NCBI GenBank assembly: GCA_027490875.1
Contig: JAIXXE010000148.1
Coordinates: forward strand, 1-7,319
Direction: 5' to 3'
Length of the DNA stretch: 7,319 nt
Source: Alphaproteobacteria bacterium
Lineage (GTDB): Bacteria; Pseudomonadota; Alphaproteobacteria; UBA2136; UBA6156
Made by a program: the position numbers and the translations under genes. Shown here one piece after another: positions 1-6,080 of the stretch; position 1 is the first letter of the stretch; each line of letters begins with the position of its first letter. Below the pieces are notes generated by a model. The model saw nothing but the letters and a program-made list of their open reading frames with translations, made no database searches and was not told the origin of the DNA.

Positions 1-957
1 GCCCATCGCCTGCGCCTCCACCGCCACGCGCCCAAAGGCCTCGGGGCGGGTGCTGGTACTAAAGGCCAGCGTAGCCAAGGCTAATAACTCTGGTACATCG
101 CTGCGGCTGCCTAACCACTTCACGTGCTGCTCTAGGCCAAGTCTGGCGGTAAAGCCGTTTAGGTCGCGGGCATAGGCCCCGCGCTTTTCAGCACCGCCCA
201 CCATCAGGGCAACCCAATCACCACCCGGTGGCAGCAGGCTTAGGGCTTCAAGCAGCAGATGCTGGCCCTTCCAGTACGTTAAGCGGCCTACCAGAATAAA
301 AACTTTGGTTTTAGGCCCTAGGCCCAATGTGATGCGTCGTTGCTTTAACTTTGCGGCGTTCAGGCGCGCGCGATTGAACCGTCGCATATCGATGCCACGC
401 GGAGCGACGAGCAGGTGATTGGGCTTAACCCGGTAAACGCGCTGTATGTAGGCAGCGGTGTAGGCGCTGTTGGCAATGACAGGGCGCCCGGCTACCATGA
501 CACTGTTGTACCAATGCTTCAGCCAGCCACCGTTCTCGTTATAGATGCCATGAAACGTCGTGACAAAAGGAAGGCCGCACCACCACGCCGCAAGCCGTGC
601 TGGCCACGCACAGGCCCGTGAACGGGCGTGCACCACTTTGATATGTTCGGCCCGAATGACCTTAATGAGCTGGTAGGTTGTCCACATCCAGACCACGGGG
701 TTCTTGCTGGCCATCGGTAGACGATGGAAAATGGCGCCTGTGCTAGCCAAAAGCCGCTCCTTGGGCCCGCTTGCAGCGGCGACGTGGGCTTTAAAGTGAA
801 GATTGGCGTGCGGCTTTTTCAAATAGCGTGCCAAGGCCAAGGTGCTTTCTTCCACACCGCCATCCTTTAACGCAGGCAGCACTTGCAGTACGGAGATTGG
901 TGCGTGCGCCGTCTCGGTTACAGGGAACACCGACGCAGCCCTTATTTTGGCAGACAT
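1..957 (-). CDS. GT4-family glycosyltransferase, partial (3' end beyond window)
   Basis: The reverse strand is open from ATG at 957 to the window edge, giving 319 residues without a stop. An in-frame TAA lies four codons upstream, so this is the earliest ATG; the ribosome site (AAGATAGA) is weak. The N-terminal half starts with a Rossmann strand (VLQVLPALKDGGVEEST, about 23-39), then VVHARSRACAWPA and TTFHGIY typical of GT4 enzymes. APRGIDMRRF begins the C-terminal domain, followed by ILVGRLTYWKGQ and the EX7E element E306/E314 (PEAFGRVAVE), which binds the sugar nucleotide. Family knowledge: retaining GT-B transferases of this kind build lipopolysaccharide or other surface glycans at the cytoplasmic membrane face. 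Donor and acceptor cannot be told. The HARSRA stretch resembles alphaproteobacterial members. Only the C-terminal tail is missing. Confidence 0.92.
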   Translation of the reverse strand, partial: MSAKIRAASVFPVTETAHAPISVLQVLPALKDGGVEESTLALARYLKKPHANLHFKAHVAAASGPKERLLASTGAIFHRLPMASKNPVVWMWTTYQLIKVIRAEHIKVVHARSRACAWPARLAAWWCGLPFVTTFHGIYNENGGWLKHWYNSVMVAGRPVIANSAYTAAYIQRVYRVKPNHLLVAPRGIDMRRFNRARLNAAKLKQRRITLGLGPKTKVFILVGRLTYWKGQHLLLEALSLLPPGGDWVALMVGGAEKRGAYARDLNGFTARLGLEQHVKWLGSRSDVPELLALATLAFSTSTRPEAFGRVAVEAQAMG

Positions 958-1023
958 AATTCTATCTTAACGGCCTGCCCCTAGGCTGCCAATCCTAAAA
1001 ATGCCTTTTAATTGTTAAGCATG

Positions 1024-1037
1024 TGAGTATTTACTCA
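1024..1037. promoter_or_regulatory. operator-like palindrome upstream of the glycosyltransferase
   Basis: TGAGTA and TACTCA are perfect 6-bp arms around a 2-bp TT centre. It lies about 67 bp upstream of the glycosyltransferase start, where a promoter should be. A short AT-rich palindrome of this size suits a dimeric repressor such as a TetR-type protein; the regulator is unknown. Confidence 0.35.
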
Positions 1038-1124
1038 TTTGCACTATGTTCCACCGATTTCAAGGCCTGCTTGACCGGAACAGCGGTGGGGCATCGCTGC
1101 AGTGAGAGATACTAACCCCCAGGG

Positions 1125-1172
1125 TTATCCACCGAGTTATCCTCAGTTTTTATTAGGTAATTTTTTTATTAC
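1125..1172. other. DnaA-box-like pair beside an AT-rich tract (possible origin element)
   Basis: TTATCCACC (1125-1133) and TTATCCTCA (1137-1145) each differ by one base from the DnaA box TTATCCACA. They are in the same orientation, 12 bp apart start to start. They are followed directly by an AT-rich stretch (1147-1172, mostly T and A) that could act as an unwinding element. The recF gene lies within 600 bp, in a large noncoding gap. Only two boxes were found and dnaA/dnaN are not visible, so the origin reading is tentative. Confidence 0.3.
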
Positions 1173-1639
1173 AGCCAAAGTCTGTACGCAAAGAGAAATG
1201 GGCTCTTCCCTATCACGCCCAGCATGTTTCACGACTTAGCTGGAGATAGCCACGCCTACCAAAAGGTCACACTTCAACGCCCTGACTGCCTCTCGCCGGT
1301 TTACAAGCGGTTTTACTCCTGCTGTAGTTGCCAGTGGAGCTTTGCTTCGAAACAACAAGAACCTTTTTACCATTCCTAAATACCAGAAAACTTTTACGTT
1401 TTTTACAGCTCTGTTGTGACGCTGAACTCAACCGCCTGCGCGCGGTCCTGGCCTATCGCCAGACTATGTCTCCCTAGAACGCAAACAAAAACAAGGCGTC
1501 GGGTTAGCCAGAGGCCCCTGCTTACGTGAACAAAGATATTATCAGAACCGCCACCCCGGCGGCCCGCAGTCTCGTTTTCTTCGCCCAGAGGGCATACCAA
1601 GACTCATCTTCGCGGGCTCCTGAGGGTTAGCGGAGCTAT

Positions 1640-1652
1640 GGCCCAATGGGCC
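1640..1652. repeat. inverted repeat downstream of recF
   Basis: GGCCCA and TGGGCC are 6-bp arms around a single A, 52 bp past the recF stop. As RNA it would fold as a 5-bp GC-rich stem with a three-base loop. There is no T tract on the recF strand afterwards, so it is at best a weak terminator candidate. Confidence 0.3.
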
Positions 1653-1704
1653 TGCACCGTACCCTCTGCTTTGTCAGCATTTGGCTTGGTGAATGGGCCT
1701 TGCT

Positions 1705-2781
1705 TTACTCGGTGCCTGCGATGGGTATGGGAGAGAGCGTGATGCGCTGCAATCCAGCCAGGTCGGGCAGCTCAACATCAGCCAGCCAGACTTGACACCC
1801 CAACGAGATTAAATCCTGCAACAAATGTTCCCGCCGCGTGGCGTCGAGGTGGGCCGCAAATTCATCAATCAATACCAAGGGGGCTTGCTTGCGCTTGGCC
1901 GTCACCATCCGTACATGCGCCTGCAACCACAGCAGAAGTGCGCGTTTATGCTGGCCACTGCTGGTATGATGCAGCGCTATCCCGCCAGCACGCGGGCCGC
2001 TTTGGTTTTCTGGCAGCAGTTCACCAGCAACATCCAGCGTATTGGGCCCTGCATGGGTGCGGCCGAGGCGTACATCAAGCTCGCGCGTGCGTTCAAACTT
2101 GCCTTGCAATGCAACCACGGGGTCGGCGGCGCTCATAATTTCCAGCGCCCCGCCTTGCAGTTTTAAACTTAACCCCACGAGCAAGGGTTCCAAGGCCGCC
2201 AAGTAGGCAAGCCGACCCTGCACCAGCCTTACGCCCGCTTCGGCAGCCAGCCGTTCCTCGGCCTCCAGCCAGTCACCGTGCATAATACCTTGTGCTAAAA
2301 TCTTGAGTCGGGCCTGCCGGTGCTGCCGATAGCGCTGCACCAACCCCGCATGCCCCGGCTGCAAGGCTGTGGCGGCATCATCCAGCCAACGACGTCGCTG
2401 CTCGGGTGGGCCAACAAAGAGAAAATCGGTTTGCGGCGTTAGCACCACCACGCTGCCCAGTGTGGCCAAGGTTTCCACGGGCTGGGTGGTGCCATCGAGT
2501 TGAACTGTGCGCAGCCCAGCCTTATAGGTTTGGCCAACCGTGGTGCCATCGGCCATGGTTATAAAGGTACCCCATTGGCGTTGCCCGTGCGGCGCGTGGG
2601 CTTGTAAATCGCCGCCGCTTAAACCGCGCCCCGGGGCAAGGAGTGCCAAGGCTTCCAGCACCGCAGTTTTGCCAGCACCGTTGGGCCCTACCAGCCCAAC
2701 CACGGGCGAGGCAGGCACCAAGGCCACCTGCCAGTGCGCATGGCACCGAAAAGGTAACAGCTTAAGCGTTTGAACGTGCAT
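1705..2781 (-). CDS. recF: RecF, DNA replication/repair ATPase
   Basis: This codes for 358 residues, matching the usual RecF length of about 360. RecF is an SMC/ABC-type ATPase that helps load RecA at single-strand gaps together with RecO and RecR. Visible motifs are Walker A GPNGAGKT (32-39), the RecF-typical RRRWLD (129-134), the ABC signature region TSSGQHKRALL (273-283), Walker B LVLIDE (302-307) and the D-loop AAHLD (309-313). The open frame continues far upstream across mltG, but homology begins at MHVQTLKLLPFR, so ATG at 2781 is chosen. No Shine-Dalgarno sequence precedes it. It is divergent from mltG, 75 bp away. RecF often sits in a dnaA-dnaN-recF cluster; here it stands apart from both genes. 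Confidence 0.95.
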   Translation of the reverse strand: MHVQTLKLLPFRCHAHWQVALVPASPVVGLVGPNGAGKTAVLEALALLAPGRGLSGGDLQAHAPHGQRQWGTFITMADGTTVGQTYKAGLRTVQLDGTTQPVETLATLGSVVVLTPQTDFLFVGPPEQRRRWLDDAATALQPGHAGLVQRYRQHRQARLKILAQGIMHGDWLEAEERLAAEAGVRLVQGRLAYLAALEPLLVGLSLKLQGGALEIMSAADPVVALQGKFERTRELDVRLGRTHAGPNTLDVAGELLPENQSGPRAGGIALHHTSSGQHKRALLLWLQAHVRMVTAKRKQAPLVLIDEFAAHLDATRREHLLQDLISLGCQVWLADVELPDLAGLQRITLSPIPIAGTE

Positions 2782-2788
2782 TGGGTTG

Positions 2789-2817
2789 TTTGTACAGTGC
2801 CTACTGGTTTGGCGCAA
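2789..2817 (-). promoter_or_regulatory. weak candidate promoter for recF
   Basis: On the reverse strand TTGCGC (2817-2812) and TACAAA (2794-2789) are separated by 17 bp. The -10 box ends only seven bases before the recF ATG, so a transcript from it would be essentially leaderless, which fits the missing ribosome site. Both boxes match the consensus poorly. Confidence 0.2.
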
Positions 2818-2856
2818 CGCCTTGAAGAACCTACGCCGCTTCGGCAGGGTGGATTT

Positions 2857-3819
2857 ATGAAATTGACAACCGGACATGGTGTGGTGATAGGGGCCGTTAT
2901 TTTGGCAATCATCACAGTGGTTACAGCAGGCTGGGGCCGTTATCTCGCCACGCAAGGGCCGCTGGCAAGCCCAGCAACGGTGGTGATTGAACCCGGCAAC
3001 GGCCCGCGCAGCATTGCCGGGAAGCTGGCCGAGGCTGGCGTGATTGCCCACCCCGATGCGTTTGTGCTGGCGGTACGGGTATTGGGCCTCACGGGGACAC
3101 TTCAGGCGGGTGAATATACTTTCGACCCAGGCATCAGCCTGCGGGCGACCATTAACAAATTGGCCTTGGGCGATACCGAAAACCGCGCCCTGACGATTCC
3201 GGAGGGCTTCACCACCGCGCAGGTGTTGGCGCGGATTGAAGCCGACCAAGGCCTGAGTGGCAAGATTGAACAACGCCCGACCGAAGGAACGCTCTTCCCC
3301 GATACCTACGCCTTTCGGTTTGGCGTAAAGCGGCAAGATTTGCTGGAAACCATGAGCGAGCGTATGGCGAAAGAACTAGCCGAAGCATGGGCATTGCGCC
3401 AACCCGATTCGCCACTGGCAACCCCTGAAGCCTTACTGATTATGGCCAGCATTGTGCAAAAGGAAGCGGCCAGCGAAGCGGAGATGCCCACCATTGCCGG
3501 CGTTTTTATCAATCGACTCAATCAAGACATGAAATTGCAGAGTGACCCCACCGTTATCTATGGTGCCAACTTTGATGGTAACCTCCGCCGCAAGGATTTA
3601 ACCGAGCCGCATCCTTTCAATACCTACGTGCACTATGGCTTGCCCCCCACCCCAATCGCCAACCCTGGCCGGGCAGCGTTGAGGGCAACGGCCCAACCAG
3701 AGAAGACCTCGGCCCTGTTTTTTGTGGCCGACCCTTCCCGCACCCATCACCTGTTTGCCGAAACCTACGCCGAGCACAAACGCAACGTGGCGCGGTACTG
3801 GCAAGCGCAAGGCAAATAG
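2857..3819 (+). CDS. mltG: MltG, endolytic murein transglycosylase (YceG-like)
   Basis: The product is 320 residues. MltG is an inner-membrane lytic transglycosylase that cuts nascent glycan strands and so limits peptidoglycan chain length. One membrane segment lies at about residues 6-27. A LysM-like part (around 40-115) is followed by the YceG catalytic domain, with EGTLFPDTY (143-151), MASIVQKEA carrying the catalytic glutamate (E203), VFINRL, LQSDPTVIYG and LPPTPIANPG (262-271). ATG at 2857 is preferred because AGGGTGGA lies just upstream and the membrane anchor follows at once. The frame stays open upstream to a TTG at 2770, but that would overlap recF and add residues unlike the family. 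The gene is probably first in a plus-strand operon; the kinase gene begins 37 bp after its stop. The yicC gene often found next is absent. Confidence 0.95.
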   Translation: MKLTTGHGVVIGAVILAIITVVTAGWGRYLATQGPLASPATVVIEPGNGPRSIAGKLAEAGVIAHPDAFVLAVRVLGLTGTLQAGEYTFDPGISLRATINKLALGDTENRALTIPEGFTTAQVLARIEADQGLSGKIEQRPTEGTLFPDTYAFRFGVKRQDLLETMSERMAKELAEAWALRQPDSPLATPEALLIMASIVQKEAASEAEMPTIAGVFINRLNQDMKLQSDPTVIYGANFDGNLRRKDLTEPHPFNTYVHYGLPPTPIANPGRAALRATAQPEKTSALFFVADPSRTHHLFAETYAEHKRNVARYWQAQGK

Positions 3820-3856
3820 GCTATTGGAGGGATACATAACGGAGAAACCATAAGCT

Positions 3857-4495
3857 ATGATTTATGAACCGATGCTAATTACAGTGAACGGCATGAGTGG
3901 TGTTGGGAAAGATTCAATCATCGAAGGGCTAACCCGCCTTGACCCAAAGATTAAAGAAATTATGAGCACAAAATCACGCGCACCACGCATTGGGGAAGTG
4001 AATGGTTTGCATTCTCACTTTGTTTCTCTCGAAGATTTTAAAAGAAAAATTGAGAACGGGGCATTCTTAGAGTACAGCCACCATCACGAGAGTTATTACG
4101 GCATTCAACGTGCGGATGTTGAAGCCGCTTGGGCCGAGGGTTGTGATGCGATTTCCGATAATCAATCTGATGGGGTTTTTCAGCTGCGTAAAAGTATTCC
4201 TGGCAGACAATTCGCTATATTGATCATGCCGCCAAGTCGGGAAAGACTCTTCCAGCGGCTGACGCAGCGCAATCCAGAGCTTGCAGAAGCTGGTAAACAA
4301 CGCTTTAAAGCGGCTGAGCCTGATTTAGACCATCTCCACGACCCCCACTATGTTTTTACCAACCCTGATATGCGGGGCAGCAAGCTTACGGATTACGACG
4401 CGATTTTTACCAACGACGACTTGGAAGTGACCACCTACGCCGTGCATGCGCGGATTTTGCAGGAACGCGCCAAACGGCAGGGCGAGACTGCTTAA
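3857..4495 (+). CDS. guanylate kinase-like nucleotide kinase (divergent Gmk/PhnN family)
   Basis: This codes for 212 residues with the guanylate kinase fold. Gmk phosphorylates GMP to GDP with ATP in the cytoplasm. The P-loop is GMSGVGKDS (12-20). SRAPRIGEVNG keeps the GMP-binding arginines (R41, R44), FLEY keeps E72, SYYG keeps Y80/Y81, and the lid keeps RLTQR (134-138) and R149. Departures from standard Gmk: the tyrosine in the GEVxGxxY region is S53, the DIDWQG motif reads DNQSDG (101-106), the P-loop has KD as in PhnN (ribose 1,5-bisphosphate kinase) instead of KS/KT, and about 14 extra residues precede the final NDDLE. A GGAG lies 13-16 bases upstream of the start; M6 is an alternative. 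It follows mltG, where gmk is expected. The 5' half has visibly lower GC than its neighbours. Gmk activity is likely but not certain. Confidence 0.85.
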   Translation: MIYEPMLITVNGMSGVGKDSIIEGLTRLDPKIKEIMSTKSRAPRIGEVNGLHSHFVSLEDFKRKIENGAFLEYSHHHESYYGIQRADVEAAWAEGCDAISDNQSDGVFQLRKSIPGRQFAILIMPPSRERLFQRLTQRNPELAEAGKQRFKAAEPDLDHLHDPHYVFTNPDMRGSKLTDYDAIFTNDDLEVTTYAVHARILQERAKRQGETA

Positions 4496-4525
4496 TTTAA
4501 GAGCAAGAACGCAGCGCCGCTGCCA

Positions 4526-4551
4526 CAGGGCCTGCCGCAAAGAAGGCCCTG
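4526..4551 (+). terminator. GC-rich stem-loop after the kinase gene
   Basis: CAGGGCCT and AGGCCCTG form a perfect 8-bp stem with a 10-base loop, 30 bp past the kinase stop and 49 bp before the lipoprotein start. No T tract follows, so it may be a weak or Rho-dependent terminator, or an RNA-stability or processing hairpin inside the operon. Confidence 0.35.
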
Positions 4552-4600
4552 AGAGTCAAGGGTTGCAGCGTAGCGTTCATACTTTCTGTAGAGTGGCATT

Positions 4601-4987
4601 ATGAAAGTCTGGTTACTCTTGGCTGCCGTGCTGCTTGCCGGATGTGGTAGCGCGCCGAAAAATACCCGCTTTAGCGATGCCGAGTGCATGGGCCTGGCCA
4701 ATACGCTGCAAACGCTCAAGCTCGGCGACCCCCTACCACGGGTGCAGGAAGTTTTAGGCCCGCCAAGCCGTAGTTACCGCGTGGTGAGTGGCTTAGGGCG
4801 GCGCGGCAATATTCTGGAATATAAAACGGGCAATACGCCCTGTGCCAGTTACCTGCTGGATTCACCCCAAAAGCTGGTGCTGCAGTTTGATGACTTTGGG
4901 CGGCTGATTCGCTATGGCCGCACGGGCTTTGTACCGATTCAGGGCGCTTCAACAGTCAGCATGGGGGCAATAGGTCGTGGCCGTTAA
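4601..4987 (+). CDS. small lipoprotein, SmpA/OmlA (BamE)-like
   Basis: The product is 128 residues with a clear lipoprotein signal: MKVW, a hydrophobic stretch, and the lipobox L12-A13-G14-C15. The mature protein should be lipidated at C15; there is no Asp after the cysteine, so outer-membrane sorting is likely. TLQTLKLGDPLPRVQEVLGPPSR (36-57) matches the LxxGxxxxxVxxxLGxP pattern of the SmpA/OmlA/BamE fold. A strand-rich part follows (ILEYKTG, KLVLQFDDFGRLIRYG). BamE proteins are accessory lipoproteins of the outer-membrane protein assembly machine, but this pattern is shared by many unrelated small lipoproteins, so a Bam role is unproven. Two further cysteines are present (C29, C81). The start has only a weak ribosome site (AGAGTGG). 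It overlaps the next gene by 11 bp and resembles it. Confidence 0.85.
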   Translation: MKVWLLLAAVLLAGCGSAPKNTRFSDAECMGLANTLQTLKLGDPLPRVQEVLGPPSRSYRVVSGLGRRGNILEYKTGNTPCASYLLDSPQKLVLQFDDFGRLIRYGRTGFVPIQGASTVSMGAIGRGR

Positions 4988-5513
4988 AACTTCTTGCTGG
5001 CTGGCCGCCTGCATGATGCTGGCACTGGCCGGTTGCAGCAGCATACCCAACCCCCTGCGTGGGCCTACAGCGTTACAGCGGGCCAGTGTGCAGAGCGGAT
5101 GCCCACCGCACGAAATCAAGCGGATGATTCAGCTCCGTACCAACCTAAAATCGATTCAACCCGGTGTTACCCCTGCCGGCGCTACGCGTAGCCTTGGGAA
5201 GCCCCTGCGCACTGTGGTCTTGGCGCGGCAGGGGCAGCGCGACCTGTTGGTAGCGTTTTACCCGATGGGTATGGCCTCCTGCCCATGGCTGGCCGACAGC
5301 GCCCCCTTTATGCCGGTGGTGATGGAGCAAGGGCGCAAAGGCGTGGTACTCGGCTACGGCAACGAGACCTTACAAACGCTGCACGCCCAGGGCTGGGAAC
5401 TTGGGTACCGCCACACACGGCGGGGTGGACTGTTTGGGAAAGACTCCCAAACCTTTACCGCCACCCCTTGGCCATGGCAGAGCTATGGTTACAGCTACCT
5501 GCCAAAGCGTTAA
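4977..5513 (+). CDS. lipoprotein, probable diverged paralog of the preceding lipoprotein
   Basis: The product is 178 residues starting at GTG 4977, which overlaps the previous gene by 11 bp. The signal peptide ends at the lipobox L17-A18-G19-C20. GTG is chosen because the next ATG (codon 13) would remove the positively charged signal start. NLKSIQPGVTPAGATRSLGKPLR (56-78) has the same pattern as the upstream lipoprotein. In both proteins a cysteine sits 28 residues after the LG of this motif (C102 here, C81 there), and an earlier mature cysteine (C42 here) precedes the motif, so a conserved disulfide is plausible. A C-terminal extension of about 50 residues is rich in Gly, Trp and Tyr (TPWPWQSYGYSY). 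I cannot name a function; translational coupling and shared pattern suggest the two act together at the envelope. Confidence 0.83.
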   Translation: MAVKTSCWLAACMMLALAGCSSIPNPLRGPTALQRASVQSGCPPHEIKRMIQLRTNLKSIQPGVTPAGATRSLGKPLRTVVLARQGQRDLLVAFYPMGMASCPWLADSAPFMPVVMEQGRKGVVLGYGNETLQTLHAQGWELGYRHTRRGGLFGKDSQTFTATPWPWQSYGYSYLPKR

Positions 5514-5531
5514 TTCTGTAGCACGTACGGC

Positions 5532-5560
5532 TTGACGGTTGCCCACGCTTTGGGCATAAC
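5532..5560 (+). promoter_or_regulatory. candidate sigma-70-type promoter for ndk
   Basis: TTGACG (5532-5537) and CATAAC (5555-5560) are separated by 17 bp. CTTGACG is the -35 form common in alphaproteobacteria. Transcription would start near 5567, giving an untranslated leader of about 40 bases. An inverted repeat (TGCCCA 5540-5545 with TGGGCA 5551-5556) occupies the spacer and reaches into the -10 box, so it could be an operator or a weak terminator of the lipoprotein genes. Confidence 0.45.
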
Positions 5561-5605
5561 GGCCCCAACAACCCATAGCACCCACCCCCGAGCAGGAGAT
5601 TGAGC

Positions 5606-6034
5606 ATGACCAACGAACGCACCCTCAGCATCATCAAACCCGATGCCGTTAAAAAGAACGTGATGGGGCAAATCCTGAAGCGGTTTGAAGATGCTGGCCT
5701 GCGCGTGGTGGCCTGCAAAAAGGTGTACCTGAACGCCCAAACCGCTGGCGAGTTCTATGCCGAACACAAGGAACGCGCGTTCTTTGGCGAACTGGTCGAC
5801 TTCATGACCAGCGGCCCTTGCTACCCCGTGGTGCTGGAAGGCGCGGGCGCCATTCTTAAAAACCGCGAACTGATGGGCGCCACCAACCCCAACAAGGCTG
5901 AAGCAGGCACCATCCGCCACGATTTTGCCCTGCCCTGCACCGACCTTTCGGCCAATGCCGTGCATGGCTCGGATAGCCCTGAATCAGCCGCTCGGGAAAT
6001 TGGGTTTTTCTTTGGGGTCGCAGAACTGGCGTAA
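5606..6034 (+). CDS. ndk: nucleoside diphosphate kinase
   Basis: The product is 142 residues, the normal length for this enzyme. Ndk moves the terminal phosphate of ATP to nucleoside diphosphates through a phospho-histidine, keeping the cytoplasmic NTP and dNTP pools balanced. Conserved elements are TLSIIKPDAV (catalytic-site K11), FYAEHKERAFFGELVDFM (nucleotide-binding Y51), MGATNPNKAEAGTIRHDFA (90-108) and the active-site block NAVHGSDS with H120. AGGAG at 5594-5598 lies seven bases before ATG 5606, which decides the start over the in-frame TTG at 5600. It is last in the plus-strand run and ends at a strong bidirectional terminator. Placement two genes after a guanylate-kinase-like gene puts two successive steps of GTP synthesis (GMP to GDP to GTP) on the same strand within 2.2 kb. 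Confidence 0.97.
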   Translation: MTNERTLSIIKPDAVKKNVMGQILKRFEDAGLRVVACKKVYLNAQTAGEFYAEHKERAFFGELVDFMTSGPCYPVVLEGAGAILKNRELMGATNPNKAEAGTIRHDFALPCTDLSANAVHGSDSPESAAREIGFFFGVAELA

Positions 6035-6050
6035 GGTTATCAACTACCTA

Positions 6051-6080
6051 TAAAAACGGGCCCACACAGGGCCCATTTTA
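6051..6080. terminator. bidirectional intrinsic terminator between ndk and the exporter gene
   Basis: GGGCCC (6058-6063) and GGGCCC (6069-6074) form a perfect stem around ACACA. ATTTTA follows on the plus strand, and five A's before the stem give GTTTTTA on the minus strand. It therefore serves ndk and the convergent exporter gene, whose TAA stop (6080-6078) touches the hairpin's T tract. Confidence 0.85.

Larger units (their letters stand above)
958..1704. other. 747-bp noncoding region between glycosyltransferase and recF
   Basis: I see no convincing gene here on either strand. The longest open frames are about 65 codons, without a good ribosome site or recognisable protein. I looked for tRNA T-loops, tmRNA, RNase P RNA and SRP RNA signatures and found none. 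It contains the palindrome at 1024-1037, two DnaA-box-like sites at 1125-1145 with an AT-rich tract after them, small inverted repeats (for example 1448-1462 and 1640-1652), and an 8-bp direct repeat GGGTTAGC at 1501 and 1624. A 7-bp inverted repeat (1586-1592 with 1662-1668) could close a folded segment. Its size in an otherwise compact window suggests a regulatory, origin or RNA role, but that is inference. Confidence 0.7.

Noticed and set aside
1403..1600. 65-codon minus-strand frame in the noncoding region
   Set aside because: No ribosome site, no recognisable domain, and composition like random sequence.
958..1704. tRNA, tmRNA, RNase P RNA or SRP RNA gene
   Set aside because: No T-loop GTTCRAnnC on either strand, no CCA end, and none of the conserved core motifs of these RNAs were found.
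1825..2166. 113-codon plus-strand frame
   Set aside because: Entirely antisense to recF, without start signals or family resemblance.
2770..2856. TTG start giving mltG 29 extra residues
   Set aside because: It would overlap recF, lacks a ribosome site, and places a non-hydrophobic leader before the membrane anchor.
2782..3336. Upstream in-frame extension of recF, 185 codons antisense to mltG
   Set aside because: No RecF-like sequence before MHVQTL, and it would lie entirely over mltG on the other strand. Open frames opposite GC-rich genes are common.
5510..5965. 151-codon minus-strand frame
   Set aside because: Antisense shadow of ndk; the ndk frame has full family motifs and a good ribosome site.
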